Shown here: piece after piece, positions 10,360-19,707 of the stretch
How positions within the stretch are numbered: the stretch's first letter is position 1
Layout: every line of letters starts with the position of its first letter
Assembly: GCA_030789695.1 (NCBI GenBank)
Contig: CM061140.1
Span: forward strand, 86,490,422 to 86,554,421
Direction: 5' to 3'
Source of the DNA: Scilla litardierei
Taxonomy: Eukaryota > Streptophyta > Magnoliopsida > Asparagales > Asparagaceae
Length of the DNA: 64,000 nucleotides
The notes under the pieces: generated by a model
Told to the model about the DNA's origin: nothing
The model's input: the letters and a program-made list of their open reading frames with translations, nothing else
Database searches by the model: none
Translations under genes and position numbers: made by a program

Positions 10360-12865
10360 TGTTGGGGTTTTGGCGGACCCCCAGAGCTCGGATCCTTATC
10401 CGTCCTAAGTCGGACGGACCACGGAGGCACATAGGCGCAGCGGAAAAACAGAAATCTTAATTTCTAGACTAGCTAAACAATTTAACTAGGCTCTGGGGAA
10501 CCAGAACCCAGCCCGATCTATGCCGACTTGGAGTGGGTCTGACCACTCCAAGAAGGATCTACACTAAGCGACTAATAAAATCTACACTAAAATGCTTAAC
10601 CACATACCCGGAATCTTGGCCCTGGAGCAGGCAAGATGTACCGCACCGTCTTGAGAAGCTCCTCGTAGCCGAGCCGCGTTGACCCGATCTCCCTGAGCCG
10701 CCTCGCACCCTCGCACCGATCCGCCCGAGCCGCTTTCGCCTCCGAGCCGATCACACGCGGTAGAAAGTTTCACTTGAGAAGAAACCCGCGTCTTAGACGT
10801 CCGGATCGGATCCAAACCCCTTTCGTAGTCGTGCTAGGACTACTCCAGAGAATAGGAAAGTAGAGAGAGAGATTTAGTCGCGGACCGAGCTTGCTCAATA
10901 ATTTGGAGCTACCCGATCGTTGACTGGTGTGTTTTTCAACGAGGAGAGTGCACCCCTATTTATATAGGGAGTGAGCACTCAACTTCTCGTTGCGGGCAAT
11001 GTGGGACAATTCCCATGAAGAGAAAATTCAATTAAGCCATTTGGCTTAATTTCAACTTTAAAGTTAGCCTTTCACAAAGTCAAACTTTAACTAATTAATT
11101 CTCCTCACATACTAAACTTCAGACACCAAACAAGCTATCAATCAGAAAAGCTTGGAATGGTGAACGCGTAGGAACTGACGGTGACGAATTTCGACTTCGT
11201 TTGACCCCTCAAACAATTGCTCAAAGTTTAGCAATTTACACCAAATTCGTAGCCGTCATTAGGGTTTTCAAAAACCCTAATTGACTTAAGTTGCGGGCGC
11301 GCCCGCTAGACTTAGCGGGCGCGCCCGCCCAAGGGGGGCAAGGACGGGCCGCCCGCCCGCTGCTGCGGGCGGGCGCGGGCCCGCTGCAAGCAGCGGGCCG
11401 CGCCCGCTTGCAGCGGGCGCCGGCCCGCTGCGTGCAGCGGGCCGTGCCCGCTGTATGCAGCGGGCGCTGGCCCGTTGTGCAGCGGGCCACGCCCGCTGTG
11501 CAGCGGGTGCCCGCCCGCTGCACACAGCGGGCCATGCCCGCTGCTGCAGCGGGTCACGCCCGTTTGCCTTTGCACATGGGCCTTTTGGCCCAGTGGGTCT
11601 AACCCACTTCCCCTTGGACTCTTTCTGCGTTTCTGGGCTCGTTTGAGCTCCGATTTGGACACGGTTTGAACCTGTGTTTAGACCGGGACGATCCCGTCAT
11701 CCAGGTAACCCTTTCCAACAAGTTTGTTCCTACTAAATTCGTCGTAACTAATTTACAACACGTTTAGTTAAAGTTAGCATCTAATGCAACGTTATGTCCC
11801 TATTGCTAATGCGACTAACTTTCACAACTTAACTTGTGAATATCATCAAATTACATTTCTCTCTATTCTATATTCCTATTACTAAGACACGAATACTACT
11901 CGGTGTGAGACCATACAGCCTGACCTTACTACAGGTTGGGGCTCGAAACCCCTAGACGACGGTCACTACGAGCAGTAGCTGTCGTCCCTGTTTCAGAGTC
12001 ATCATAACGTGATCGACCCTTTGACAAAAGTGTCATAGGGTTTGCATTGGCTGTGTCAGAGATGAATTCCGTTAGCTAAAATCCCTTCGTCAAGACTGTG
12101 TTTGATGTTGGCCTAGGGTATGGTTTTCTGTCAACCCTATTAGACAACATTGGTCAGTATACGGCGGTCTTTATTGTATACACGTTGTACAACTTGCAAC
12201 GTACCCCGGCCGAGGATTAACATAAAGACCGTACTGAGCCTATAACACTAACTTCCCTTTAATGGAAGTGACGAATCCCATCTTGGTCACTTACTCACCT
12301 TGAGAGCTTCAGGTGCAACCCAACCTAAGATCTTTCATTAGGACTGGTCCTCGAAGCTAGATCATGGGTCTAAGCTACACCGTCCGCTTACAGGTTGGTA
12401 CAGATGACTTCAGGTCTTAAGGATCAACTAACCTATCATCACCCTAGAGTTATTGAAGACAGATCATTAAAGTTAACCATTTAATAACTCTAACTTGGTC
12501 GTTCAGTGAACTCATTCTCCAATGAGCACCTGTGTCTCGTCTCCGACTTCAGCAAGTCGAATGACTATGAGATCATCATTACCCGAAGGTAAGACGAAGA
12601 CACAGTGATCTATCCGATGTGTCGATATCCAGTTCTCGACACATCTATGATCACGAACCGTTTTAGACTTACGTTTCTGTTCGGTCTCTTACTTACTCAT
12701 AATCGAGATCTCATCTAGATATGTAAGGACCTAACTCTAAGTCTATGGATATTATCTAAGTATATTAATACAAGTGTTTTATACTTAGAATAATACGTAC
12801 CATATACGGTATGAACAAGACGTATAATCAAGATAAATTTCCTTATGGGCATATATCTTCCTACA
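10360..12865 (-). repeat. Element D 5' LTR (2506 bp)
   Basis: Paired with 3599-6145. TATA box on the minus strand at 10956-10966. The GC-rich array at 11290-11565 is 41 bp shorter overall than in the partner. It ends CCTACA at 12860-12865, followed by TSD GTTCA. Confidence 0.93.
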
Positions 12866-12969
12866 GTTCATCGGTATCAAAATTGCTAGAAGAAGATTTT
12901 GGATGAACTAGTTGCAACTGAATGTAGAACCAAGCTCACGCTCTCGCGCTGTTGTCGGTCTATAGCTAT

Positions 12970-13290
12970 CCTAGGTTCGGGTCCAATCTCTTGCAAACCC
13001 AAGCCTATGGAAGCTAGCATTAGGATCAACATCATCGTTCAATCGCGCACCGAGCCCAATCTCGTGCAAACTCGGGCCACGACCTAGGTTGGGATAGTTC
13101 CTACCCGTCCAATCTCTTGCAAACGGGTATCGGCACGGAATTGCAACCGGGAACCCTAGTATCGGTCCAATCTCTTGCAAACCGATACTACGGAAATTCG
13201 ATTCCAACCCAATTCGGATTTCTAGGGTTTCCTATCGAATTGGGATCCAATCTCTTGCAAATCCCAATCGGTATGAACTCCTAGCTATCC
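12970..13290 (-). repeat. Stem-loop array with conserved loop in C LTR (copy 1)
   Basis: Loops CCAATCTCTTGCAA occur at 12983-12996, 13109-13122, 13167-13180 and 13247-13260, and a one-base variant at 13056-13069. Each is flanked by its own inverted repeat, for example TAGTATCGGT/ACCGATACTA around the fourth and ATTGGGAT/ATCCCAAT around the fifth. Stem sequences differ between units but pair within a unit. The array lies downstream of the TATA-like site on the coding strand, so it would be in the transcript. Confidence 0.85.
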
Positions 13291-13661
13291 GTAGTAAATC
13301 GCCCCCAAACTAATCCTAAATAGCAATTCTAGCAAAATCTCCACTAATTCATCATAAATATGAAATTGGGCTTGTAGGGTTCATCCCCGCGCCCCAAGAC
13401 GTGGAGACTACTCACAATTCATAGCAAGATCACAAAAATAAGCAATGAAATAAGCAATAGAATTCATCACAATATTGAGATATGCAATAAAAATAGAATT
13501 TTTAGAGAAGAGAGACACAAACCAATGGAGTTCTTCAAATAATTCAACAAAAATCAACTTTTGTCTCCTCTCCAATCTCAAGAATAAAGCTAAAAAGTTA
13601 ATCTAAAAAGCTGCAAAAATCTAAAAGAAAAAGCTCTCTAAAACTAGTGTAAAAACAGGGG

Positions 13662-13668
13662 TTAAATA
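13662..13668 (-). promoter_or_regulatory. TATA-like site of element C LTR
   Basis: Minus strand TATTTAA between GGGG and CCCC. The partner LTR has it at 24809-24815. It lies just downstream, on the coding strand, of the palindrome array, as expected for the U3/R border. Confidence 0.5.
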
Positions 13669-13751
13669 CCCCCCAAAATCGTCCAAAAACTGTGACCAAA
13701 ATACCCCTGCGCAGCCTGAAATCCACAATTTTCGCTACAGGCAGCGCGTCG

Positions 13752-14132
13752 CACTCGGCCGAGTGACAAAAGTCGCTCGGCCGAGTGAGAAACCCTGTAA
13801 ATTTCCAGTAAGTATGGGCCTTCAGGGGTCTTCACTTCGGGGGCGGCTCGGCCGAGTGAGTTGTCGTCACTCGGCCGATGGCTTCTTGGTACTCGGGCGG
13901 TCGGGATTATCCACTCGGCCGAGTGGGTCTTCTGAAGCTCAGGCAGTCAAAAAACAGTAAGTTGGCAATTTTTGAATGGCTTCATCTGGGCGCCACTCGG
14001 GCGGACGGGATCTCGTCACTCGGCCGATGTGGTCTCCGTCGCTCGGCCGAGTGCACGTATGCAACGTATCCGATCTGGTCGGCCGAGCGGTATCTCGCTG
14101 GTCGGCCGAGTGACTCCTTCACTCGGCCGAGT
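13752..14132 (-). repeat. ACTCGGCCGAGT palindrome array in C U3 (copy 1)
   Basis: About eleven full or near copies of the self-complementary CACTCGGCCGAGTG lie in 380 bp, for example 13752-13765. Spacing is irregular. The partner LTR array is at 24898-25259 and a third array is at 19052-19378 upstream of the env-like ORF. Confidence 0.9.
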
Positions 14133-14428
14133 GGTACACCAAAAATGCCCAAACAGCTTGTTTTGGCCTCCTCGTCGCTCATGCGACGTCCGTTCTTCTT
14201 CCGCTCCTCTCCAACAGCAAAATACCCCTTGGGGAGGTTGTCGGTGACCCTCTGGAGTACGTGCATCTCGAGATCACTCCAAATCGCTCCAAATCACCTG
14301 AAATGCGACAAAAACAACAAATCATGAAAAGCATCGCAATATCGTCGATATATCGTGAAAAACATGATTTGGGCGATCTAAATGGCATGCAAACATGCGG
14401 GAAAAAAGTGTAAAATAAGGAGTGATCA

Positions 14429-14443
14429 AAATCCCCCAAGCTT
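14429..14443 (-). other. Element C polypurine tract
   Basis: Minus strand AAGCTTGGGGGATTT directly before the LTR start TGATCAC. Near copies of AGCTTGGGGGAG occur inside the element at 15022-15034, 16035-16046 and 19837-19848. Confidence 0.85.
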
Positions 14444-16536
14444 ACATCTTACTCGTCCTCGAGGAAGATAAGTAAAAGGCGAACCCGGTGGATTCGGAAA
14501 ACGAAAACGGCGAAAAAATGAAAAATGAAAAACGGAGAAGAATGAAAAACGAAATAAAAACAAAGAAGAAAGAAAGAAGCGAAGAGGTAAGCTGCTAGAT
14601 CATTTTCTCAGGACATGGGTTCCGCTTACTCATATAGCATGCACTGAATGAAAATTACATGTCAAAGAGTTTTATTTTGATATCATAGTATAATAGTGCA
14701 AATAGAAATAGAAAACCCACGAACGACGATATAATCATGAAAAACGGAATAATTTTAGAATTAACATTGTCTGAATCATTTAAAGCGGTATACAAATCGC
14801 AGATCACACACTTTTCAATTGAATGCTTTCTATGAGGAGTATAAGAGCATCACACAATAGAATAGTGAGAATAGAAAAGCGTGGATTTCATGATATGAAT
14901 GCTAGGCTTAGATTTCTGGATTTCGTAAAGCTAGAAATAATCTCATCGAGTATAGAATATTACTTAGCCTAGGTTGTCGTGCAACGTCAAGTAGTCACTC
15001 TCTCACACATCAATGGATTCCCTCCCCCAAGCTTATCTATAAGCATGGTGGCATAAAAAATATTCACATCCCCATTTTTATAAAGCTCCAAAAGACATGA
15101 AAATGAACACGAAAAGAGAGAAGAAAGAAAGAAAGTGAGATGGGATCTTTTATTGAGGATTTTTCCTCTTTTCTTTTTCTTTTTTTTTCTTTTGTTTTTT
15201 TTTGATATAGCGTATATACACAACGATCCCAACTCAAAGAGAGATAATGATATACAAGAATATTTTCTCATTTTTTTTGAATTCGGGAAATTTGGAGCTA
15301 GGAATTAATAGCGGGGGAAATGACATTTAATAGGATCGCTAAGGGGAGATTCACCAATGATTTTAAAAGTAGAGAAATGATGTTCAAGATTTGTGGAGAA
15401 AGAAATAAATATATCTCTCGGTTCACTCTATAAGACATGCACGACAACTTCAGCAGGGTAATATAATCTACTCAGTTTCGATCACAAAAAAAGCTAACTA
15501 ATCCAGATTTATCATAGCTAACATCATTCAATCATCATGAAGTGAAATGTACAATTCATGCATATAGAAGTGATGTAGGAAAAGAAATCGGTACGCCAGA
15601 TATAGGCATTCAATGCGTGAATCTTGATGTGTTTTTTGTGGTAGCATACATATGAATATTCAGACTCAGCTAATAGTAAAATTTCATCCATTTTCATGTG
15701 GAAAAAGTGTGTGTTACTATCTCTAGATGCAAGGCAAGTCATAGCATATGATATCAGAAATAAAGTCTAGGACATGACAAATATAGCATGCAAATAGAGT
15801 AAGCTAACACCACGTTATCATCATCATAGAAAAGTCATCTCTAGAATGAGATGAAAAAGAAAATAAAGATAAAGGGAAAATAGAACTATTTACATTGCGG
15901 CACACAGAAAAATAAGAAAAATGTGATGCATGGTAAAATAAAAGAAAAATTGATGAAAATAAGTGCAAAAGCGGAAAATGGTGTGAAAAACTAAAAATAA
16001 AGGTGGCAAATCGAAAAAAGAACGTGAGAACTCACTCCCCCAAGCTAAATGGCACAGTGTCCTCAATGTGCAAAGTGTGGCACACCGAGAGACAAGGAAT
16101 GTGAGGGGTAAGTGAGGATGCATGCATGATGGAAAAAAGAAAATAAAAATAAAGAAATGAAAAATATGATGCGGACATGATGCATGCAAAGATAGGAGTG
16201 ATACAGATATATAGATGTGGCACCAAAAACTCTCCCTCTCTCCCAAAAAAAAATATATAAAGATACGATCAGAATGAGAATCCAAAAATAAGTGAGGGGA
16301 GGGGGGTGGACAAAAATGCATCAGGACCCAGCAGAAACGGGCAACATAACGGCAAAAATAATCGATGGCATCAAGGGTGCCTAAGAAGGTGGTGCTGCGC
16401 CGTCTCCGTCCTAAGGCGGAGGTCGTGGTGGTGGTGCAGGCTGCTAAGCGGGTGTGGGTGTGGAAGTGGTAGCAGGCTGAGTGTGTGTGGCAGTGGGGGT
16501 GGGAACCTGCTGGGTGGGCGGGGGTACGCATGGGAG
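14444..16536 (-). other. Element C 3' non-coding region
   Basis: About 2.1 kb between the env-like stop and the PPT. It is A-rich on the plus strand, with purine and pyrimidine runs near 14500-14590 and 15120-15210. No domain is recognisable. The frame at 15890-16540 is a Phe/His/Ser-rich low-complexity read and is unlikely to be translated. Two extra PPT-like tracts lie here (15022-15034, 16035-16046). Confidence 0.6.
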
Positions 16537-18495
16537 TCACTCTAGGACCTGGGTAAGATAGTAGTGAATGTGTGGAAGCAGGTCGAAGCGGTGAGCCATA
16601 TCGGTGACGGTGGCAGACAGGGTCCTAAGGTCGCCTCTGAGGCCACTCACCGCCCCCTCTAGAGCACGAATGCTCTGAAGTACAGTGTCAGGGGGAGGTG
16701 GTGCAGAGGGACGCACCGGTCTGGGCTGTGCAGGGCAGGGCTGGCGTACTCTGGTAGTGTAGGTGACGGGCTCAGCAGGCAAGGGAACAAAAGGTGCTGC
16801 ACTCGCGAGTGGGGGCCTGGCCTCAGTGCGAGGCTGGGCAGGACGGTGAGAAGTGGAGGCAGCAGCAACGAAAGAAGAATACAAAAGAGGCAGCGAGGCG
16901 GCCAGAGAGGTCGGTGGCACAGAAGTGTGGACAGACGCCACGACACTCTCGAAAAATACAGCAGCGGTGGAGACAGAGGGGCAGACTACGATCTCAACAT
17001 CGGTGTCAAAAGAGGGCTCTCCGCACTCAACTATGGTCGGCGGGCGCTCGGGTGGGGCAGAGGAAACGGGCTCAGCAGACAGAGGGCCGGTGGTTGTGGT
17101 GACAGCCTCGGAAGCAGTGGAAGTGGGCTCAGCTAAGGTACTCCCGACACCGATAGAGGTGTGGACAGAGGTGTCAGGGGCAGCGGAAACATCGGGGATA
17201 GGCTGAGGGGCCACTGGGTCAACAGGGGCAGCAGGCTCGGCAGGTGCAACGGGGTCTGCGGGGGCAGCGTGGGCAGCGTGGGCCTGCTCGGCCTCCTCGG
17301 CCTCGAGCACGTATGCGGCAGGGATCAGAACATCCATCGCAGGGAGCCAGTCCACATGGGCTGGTGCAATCTGAGTCCGAGCTGGGCTCGGAAGAATCAT
17401 GTAATCGGCACCGTAAGGGCCGTGCAGCCAGACCCAGTGTCGCTCACCGTGCGGACGAAGCATCTTCATCCGGGCCATAACATCAATCGACAGAGAAGTG
17501 GGGCCCGGTGCTCGTCGCAGGTCGTCAGGGAAGTCCTCGCCGGTCATAAGAGCAAGCAAGGTGATCAGGCCGCCGCCGCATATCGGTGAGCGAGCGCCCA
17601 CCGATACGATGATGCGGTCCAAAAACCAAGCCGCGACATCAATCACAACGGCGGGGACCAACTCATCACCATCCCTAGATAGAGCTCTGGGCCGTGTCAT
17701 CGCGTAGAGCATATAGAGCTCCGGTGTGGACATCGTGCTCGGCTTATATCTGGCCAAAAAGGTCGTCGCCATAAGGCGCTGAGCTATACGGAGGCAGGGA
17801 TGGACAATGGCCGAGGCCTTGGCCCTACTAGGGTCAAAGGCAGCGTGAAGACCCGTAATCTGGGCCCAGAAGGCACCGGCGTCGAAGGAAGGTGGGGGGA
17901 TATGGGTGGGGGCATAACCTCGGTCGGCCCCGGGGACATCAGGCCACGAGAAGAAGGCTCTCATCATACCGAGAGTGACCTGGCACTCCCGGTCCATGAA
18001 CCGAAACGAGCATCCCTCGTCGGTCCGGGCGATCGAACTAAGTACCTCAAGTGTCGGGCGGATAAACGTGTCCGCTGACAACTGAAAGAAATCTCGCCAG
18101 CCCACATTGTCGTACAACGTGAGCATCCCCTCTAGTACCCCCAGGCGTCCTAGGTCGGCAAGGTGTGCAAACCTGGAGGGTACGATCGAGCGCTGGGAGA
18201 TACGCTCGAAAGCGACGCGGTGTGCGTCGTTCCGGAACGTGATCCCCAGCGGCCCGATAAGTGGAGCCGGAGGTGGTGGCTGTGGAGCGGCAGGGAGCGG
18301 CTGTGCGGGGTGTATGGGCTGTGCGGTCTCTGCAGGCTGTGCGGGGTGTGCGGTGCCTGCAGGCTGTGCTGGGTGGACAAGGTGTGTGGGAGAAGGCGGA
18401 GGAGAGTCCTCCAACTCGTGGGAGGGGCCGGCATCATCCGACCGCTTCCGCTTGGCGGAAGCTCTCCTCGACCGCGGCCGTGTCCGGGGCAGCAT
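16537..18495 (-). CDS. Env-like protein of Athila-type element C (intact)
   Basis: A 652-residue uninterrupted ORF, ATG at 18495, placed between integrase and the 3' LTR as env-like ORFs of Athila elements are. Residues 1-22 are basic with an Arg/Lys cluster (RRASAKRKR) that could be a nuclear signal. Residues about 35-80 are repeats of HPAQPAxTA type. The core, about 85-430, has the pattern of the plant Athila ORF1/plant-transposon-protein families (GWRDFFQLSADTFIRPTLEV, then a FRFMDRECQVTLGMM stretch). Residues 430-475 are Ala/Pro-rich repeats. The last 50 residues look like a heptad-repeat coiled coil. I see no signal peptide and only a weak hydrophobic stretch near 280-320, so an envelope role is not supported by sequence. 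Family assignment is by pattern memory. Confidence 0.75.
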   Translation of the reverse strand: MLPRTRPRSRRASAKRKRSDDAGPSHELEDSPPPSPTHLVHPAQPAGTAHPAQPAETAQPIHPAQPLPAAPQPPPPAPLIGPLGITFRNDAHRVAFERISQRSIVPSRFAHLADLGRLGVLEGMLTLYDNVGWRDFFQLSADTFIRPTLEVLSSIARTDEGCSFRFMDRECQVTLGMMRAFFSWPDVPGADRGYAPTHIPPPSFDAGAFWAQITGLHAAFDPSRAKASAIVHPCLRIAQRLMATTFLARYKPSTMSTPELYMLYAMTRPRALSRDGDELVPAVVIDVAAWFLDRIIVSVGARSPICGGGLITLLALMTGEDFPDDLRRAPGPTSLSIDVMARMKMLRPHGERHWVWLHGPYGADYMILPSPARTQIAPAHVDWLPAMDVLIPAAYVLEAEEAEQAHAAHAAPADPVAPAEPAAPVDPVAPQPIPDVSAAPDTSVHTSIGVGSTLAEPTSTASEAVTTTTGPLSAEPVSSAPPERPPTIVECGEPSFDTDVEIVVCPSVSTAAVFFESVVASVHTSVPPTSLAASLPLLYSSFVAAASTSHRPAQPRTEARPPLASAAPFVPLPAEPVTYTTRVRQPCPAQPRPVRPSAPPPPDTVLQSIRALEGAVSGLRGDLRTLSATVTDMAHRFDLLPHIHYYLTQVLE

Positions 18496-19033
18496 ATGGG
18501 CCCCGAGCGCGCGCCGAAAAGCGTGAAAAGTGCGGCGTGTGCAAAATAAAGGAAAGAGTATACCACGACACGCCGCGAGTGCAAAGCAATGGAAGCGTGT
18601 GAAGAAAACGCCTCCGCGAAGCCCGAATCAGTCCCTAGAAGCTCCCCTGGGCTCCCCTAAGCTCCCAAAAACAACCTGCGCATGAAATGGAGATATCAGC
18701 GGGTAATATTCAAAACGTATGGAGAATTAGGGGTATAATAGATAGATATAGAAATTAATTTGGGTTTGGGGTTCGTTTAATGCATGGATCCTTGAAAAAC
18801 ACACAAAAAGAGGAGAAATAGGCTAAATGGGTGATACCGGAGGTGACCGGAGTGGTGGCCGCCGGCGGCGACTTGGGCGAGGCGCGGCGGGGGCTCGGCC
18901 GGCGGTGGCTGGCCGAGCGGCGGCGCGGCGACGTCGGTCGGGCGAGTAGGGGGCGAGTTCGGGCGAGGGAGCTGAAGGGTCGGGGCGAGCTGCGGTTTGT
19001 GTTGTTTCGAAAATCGAGCCCGACCCCGCCCCC
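18496..19033 (-). other. Leader between internal TATA box and env-like ORF
   Basis: About 540 bp without a recognisable gene. A 112-codon Arg/Pro/Ser-rich frame (18755-19093) overlaps it but spans the TATA box and palindromes and looks like a composition artefact. It would be the untranslated leader if the promoter at 19034-19378 is used. Confidence 0.4.
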
Positions 19034-19378
19034 TTTTATAGGAAAAGTTACGACTCGGCCGAGTGACTGAGTCACTCGGCCGAGCGAGATCAATGGAAAA
19101 TCCCTACCCGCTATCGCTTCGGCCGAGTGGCCTTGCCACCCTCGACCGAGTGGAGTAAGTCCATTCGGCCGAGTGGCTCAAGCTACTCAGCAAGACTCGC
19201 CTTAGGAGCGTATCCGTTTTACTCGGCCGAGTGAATATATATACTCGGCCGAGTAGCAGTTAAATTGAAATCAGGAAAATAAACAGAGAGTTGGGTACAG
19301 CAGACTTCCCTCGTTCGTTAGCAGCTCGGCCGGACGAACTTGTGTACTCGGCCGAGTGACTAGTATACTCGGCCGTGT
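19034..19378 (-). promoter_or_regulatory. Candidate internal promoter of element C: palindrome array plus TATA box
   Basis: Nine full or near copies of ACTCGGCCGAGT lie at 19052-19378 (for example 19052-19065, 19221-19232, 19253-19264, 19346-19357). On the coding strand they are followed by CCTATAAAAGGG at about 19031-19042. The same order, array then TATA, forms the LTR U3 (24898-25259 then 24809-24815). The env-like ATG is about 540 bp downstream. Promoter activity is inferred. Confidence 0.55.
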
Positions 19379-19707
19379 GAGCCTTGTTTTCTGTTGTTTG
19401 TCTTCGTTTGGGCTCTAAACTCCGTCTTTCTTCCTCCAGTCGATTTCATCTTCCTCCTAAGCATCGAGCGCCTTCCTAGGGCGCTCCTCGTCGCCTCGTG
19501 CATCCTCCTAATGATGGGTGCCTCATTCCCCTCTCCTGTCAGGAAAAATAGGACCCGTTATCACAAGATTTTTGGGCGAACGACTCAAAACACTAAAAAT
19601 TTCTAAAACAAAAATAAAAGAAAAATGAAAATAAAGCAATAACCATCGGTTTGCCTCCCGACAAGCGCTCGTTTAAGGTCGTGAGCTCGACCCCCTATGA
19701 TTTTCAA

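Larger units (their letters stand above)
3599..12865 (-). mobile_element. Element D: gag-only Ty1/copia retrotransposon (LARD-like)
   Basis: A structurally complete 9267-bp element with TSD GTTCA at 3594-3598 and 12866-12870. LTRs are 3599-6145 and 10360-12865 with TGTTGGGG...CCTACA ends. The minus-strand orientation follows from an iMet-type PBS (10347-10358) beside the right LTR, a PPT (6146-6157) beside the left LTR and gag at 7386-8210. There is no protease, integrase, RT or RNase H. The intact gag and nearly identical LTRs make it one of the youngest insertions in the nest, which fits its innermost position. Confidence 0.93.
12871..14428 (-). repeat. Element C 3' LTR, main part
   Basis: Continues the LTR begun at 3339 and matches 24018-25554. 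It has one extra 22-bp segment near 14105-14130 that is absent from the other LTR, containing one copy of the CTCGGCCGAGTG palindrome. It includes the stem-loop array at 12970-13290, the TATA-like TATTTAA (minus) at 13662-13668 and the palindrome array at 13752-14132. Confidence 0.93.

Noticed and set aside
12970..13290. CRISPR-like array (constant 14-mer with variable spacers)
   Set aside because: The variable parts are inverted repeats around each constant loop, spacing is irregular, and the context is a plant LTR.
15890..16540. 216-codon minus-strand ORF after the env-like gene
   Set aside because: Phe/His/Ser-rich low-complexity read; spans a PPT-like tract; no homology pattern recognised.
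16794..18602. Plus-strand ORFs opposite the env-like gene
   Set aside because: Shadows of the GC-rich 652-codon minus-strand gene.
18755..19093. 112-codon minus-strand ORF upstream of the env-like gene
   Set aside because: Covers the palindromes and TATA box and is Arg/Pro/Ser composition only.
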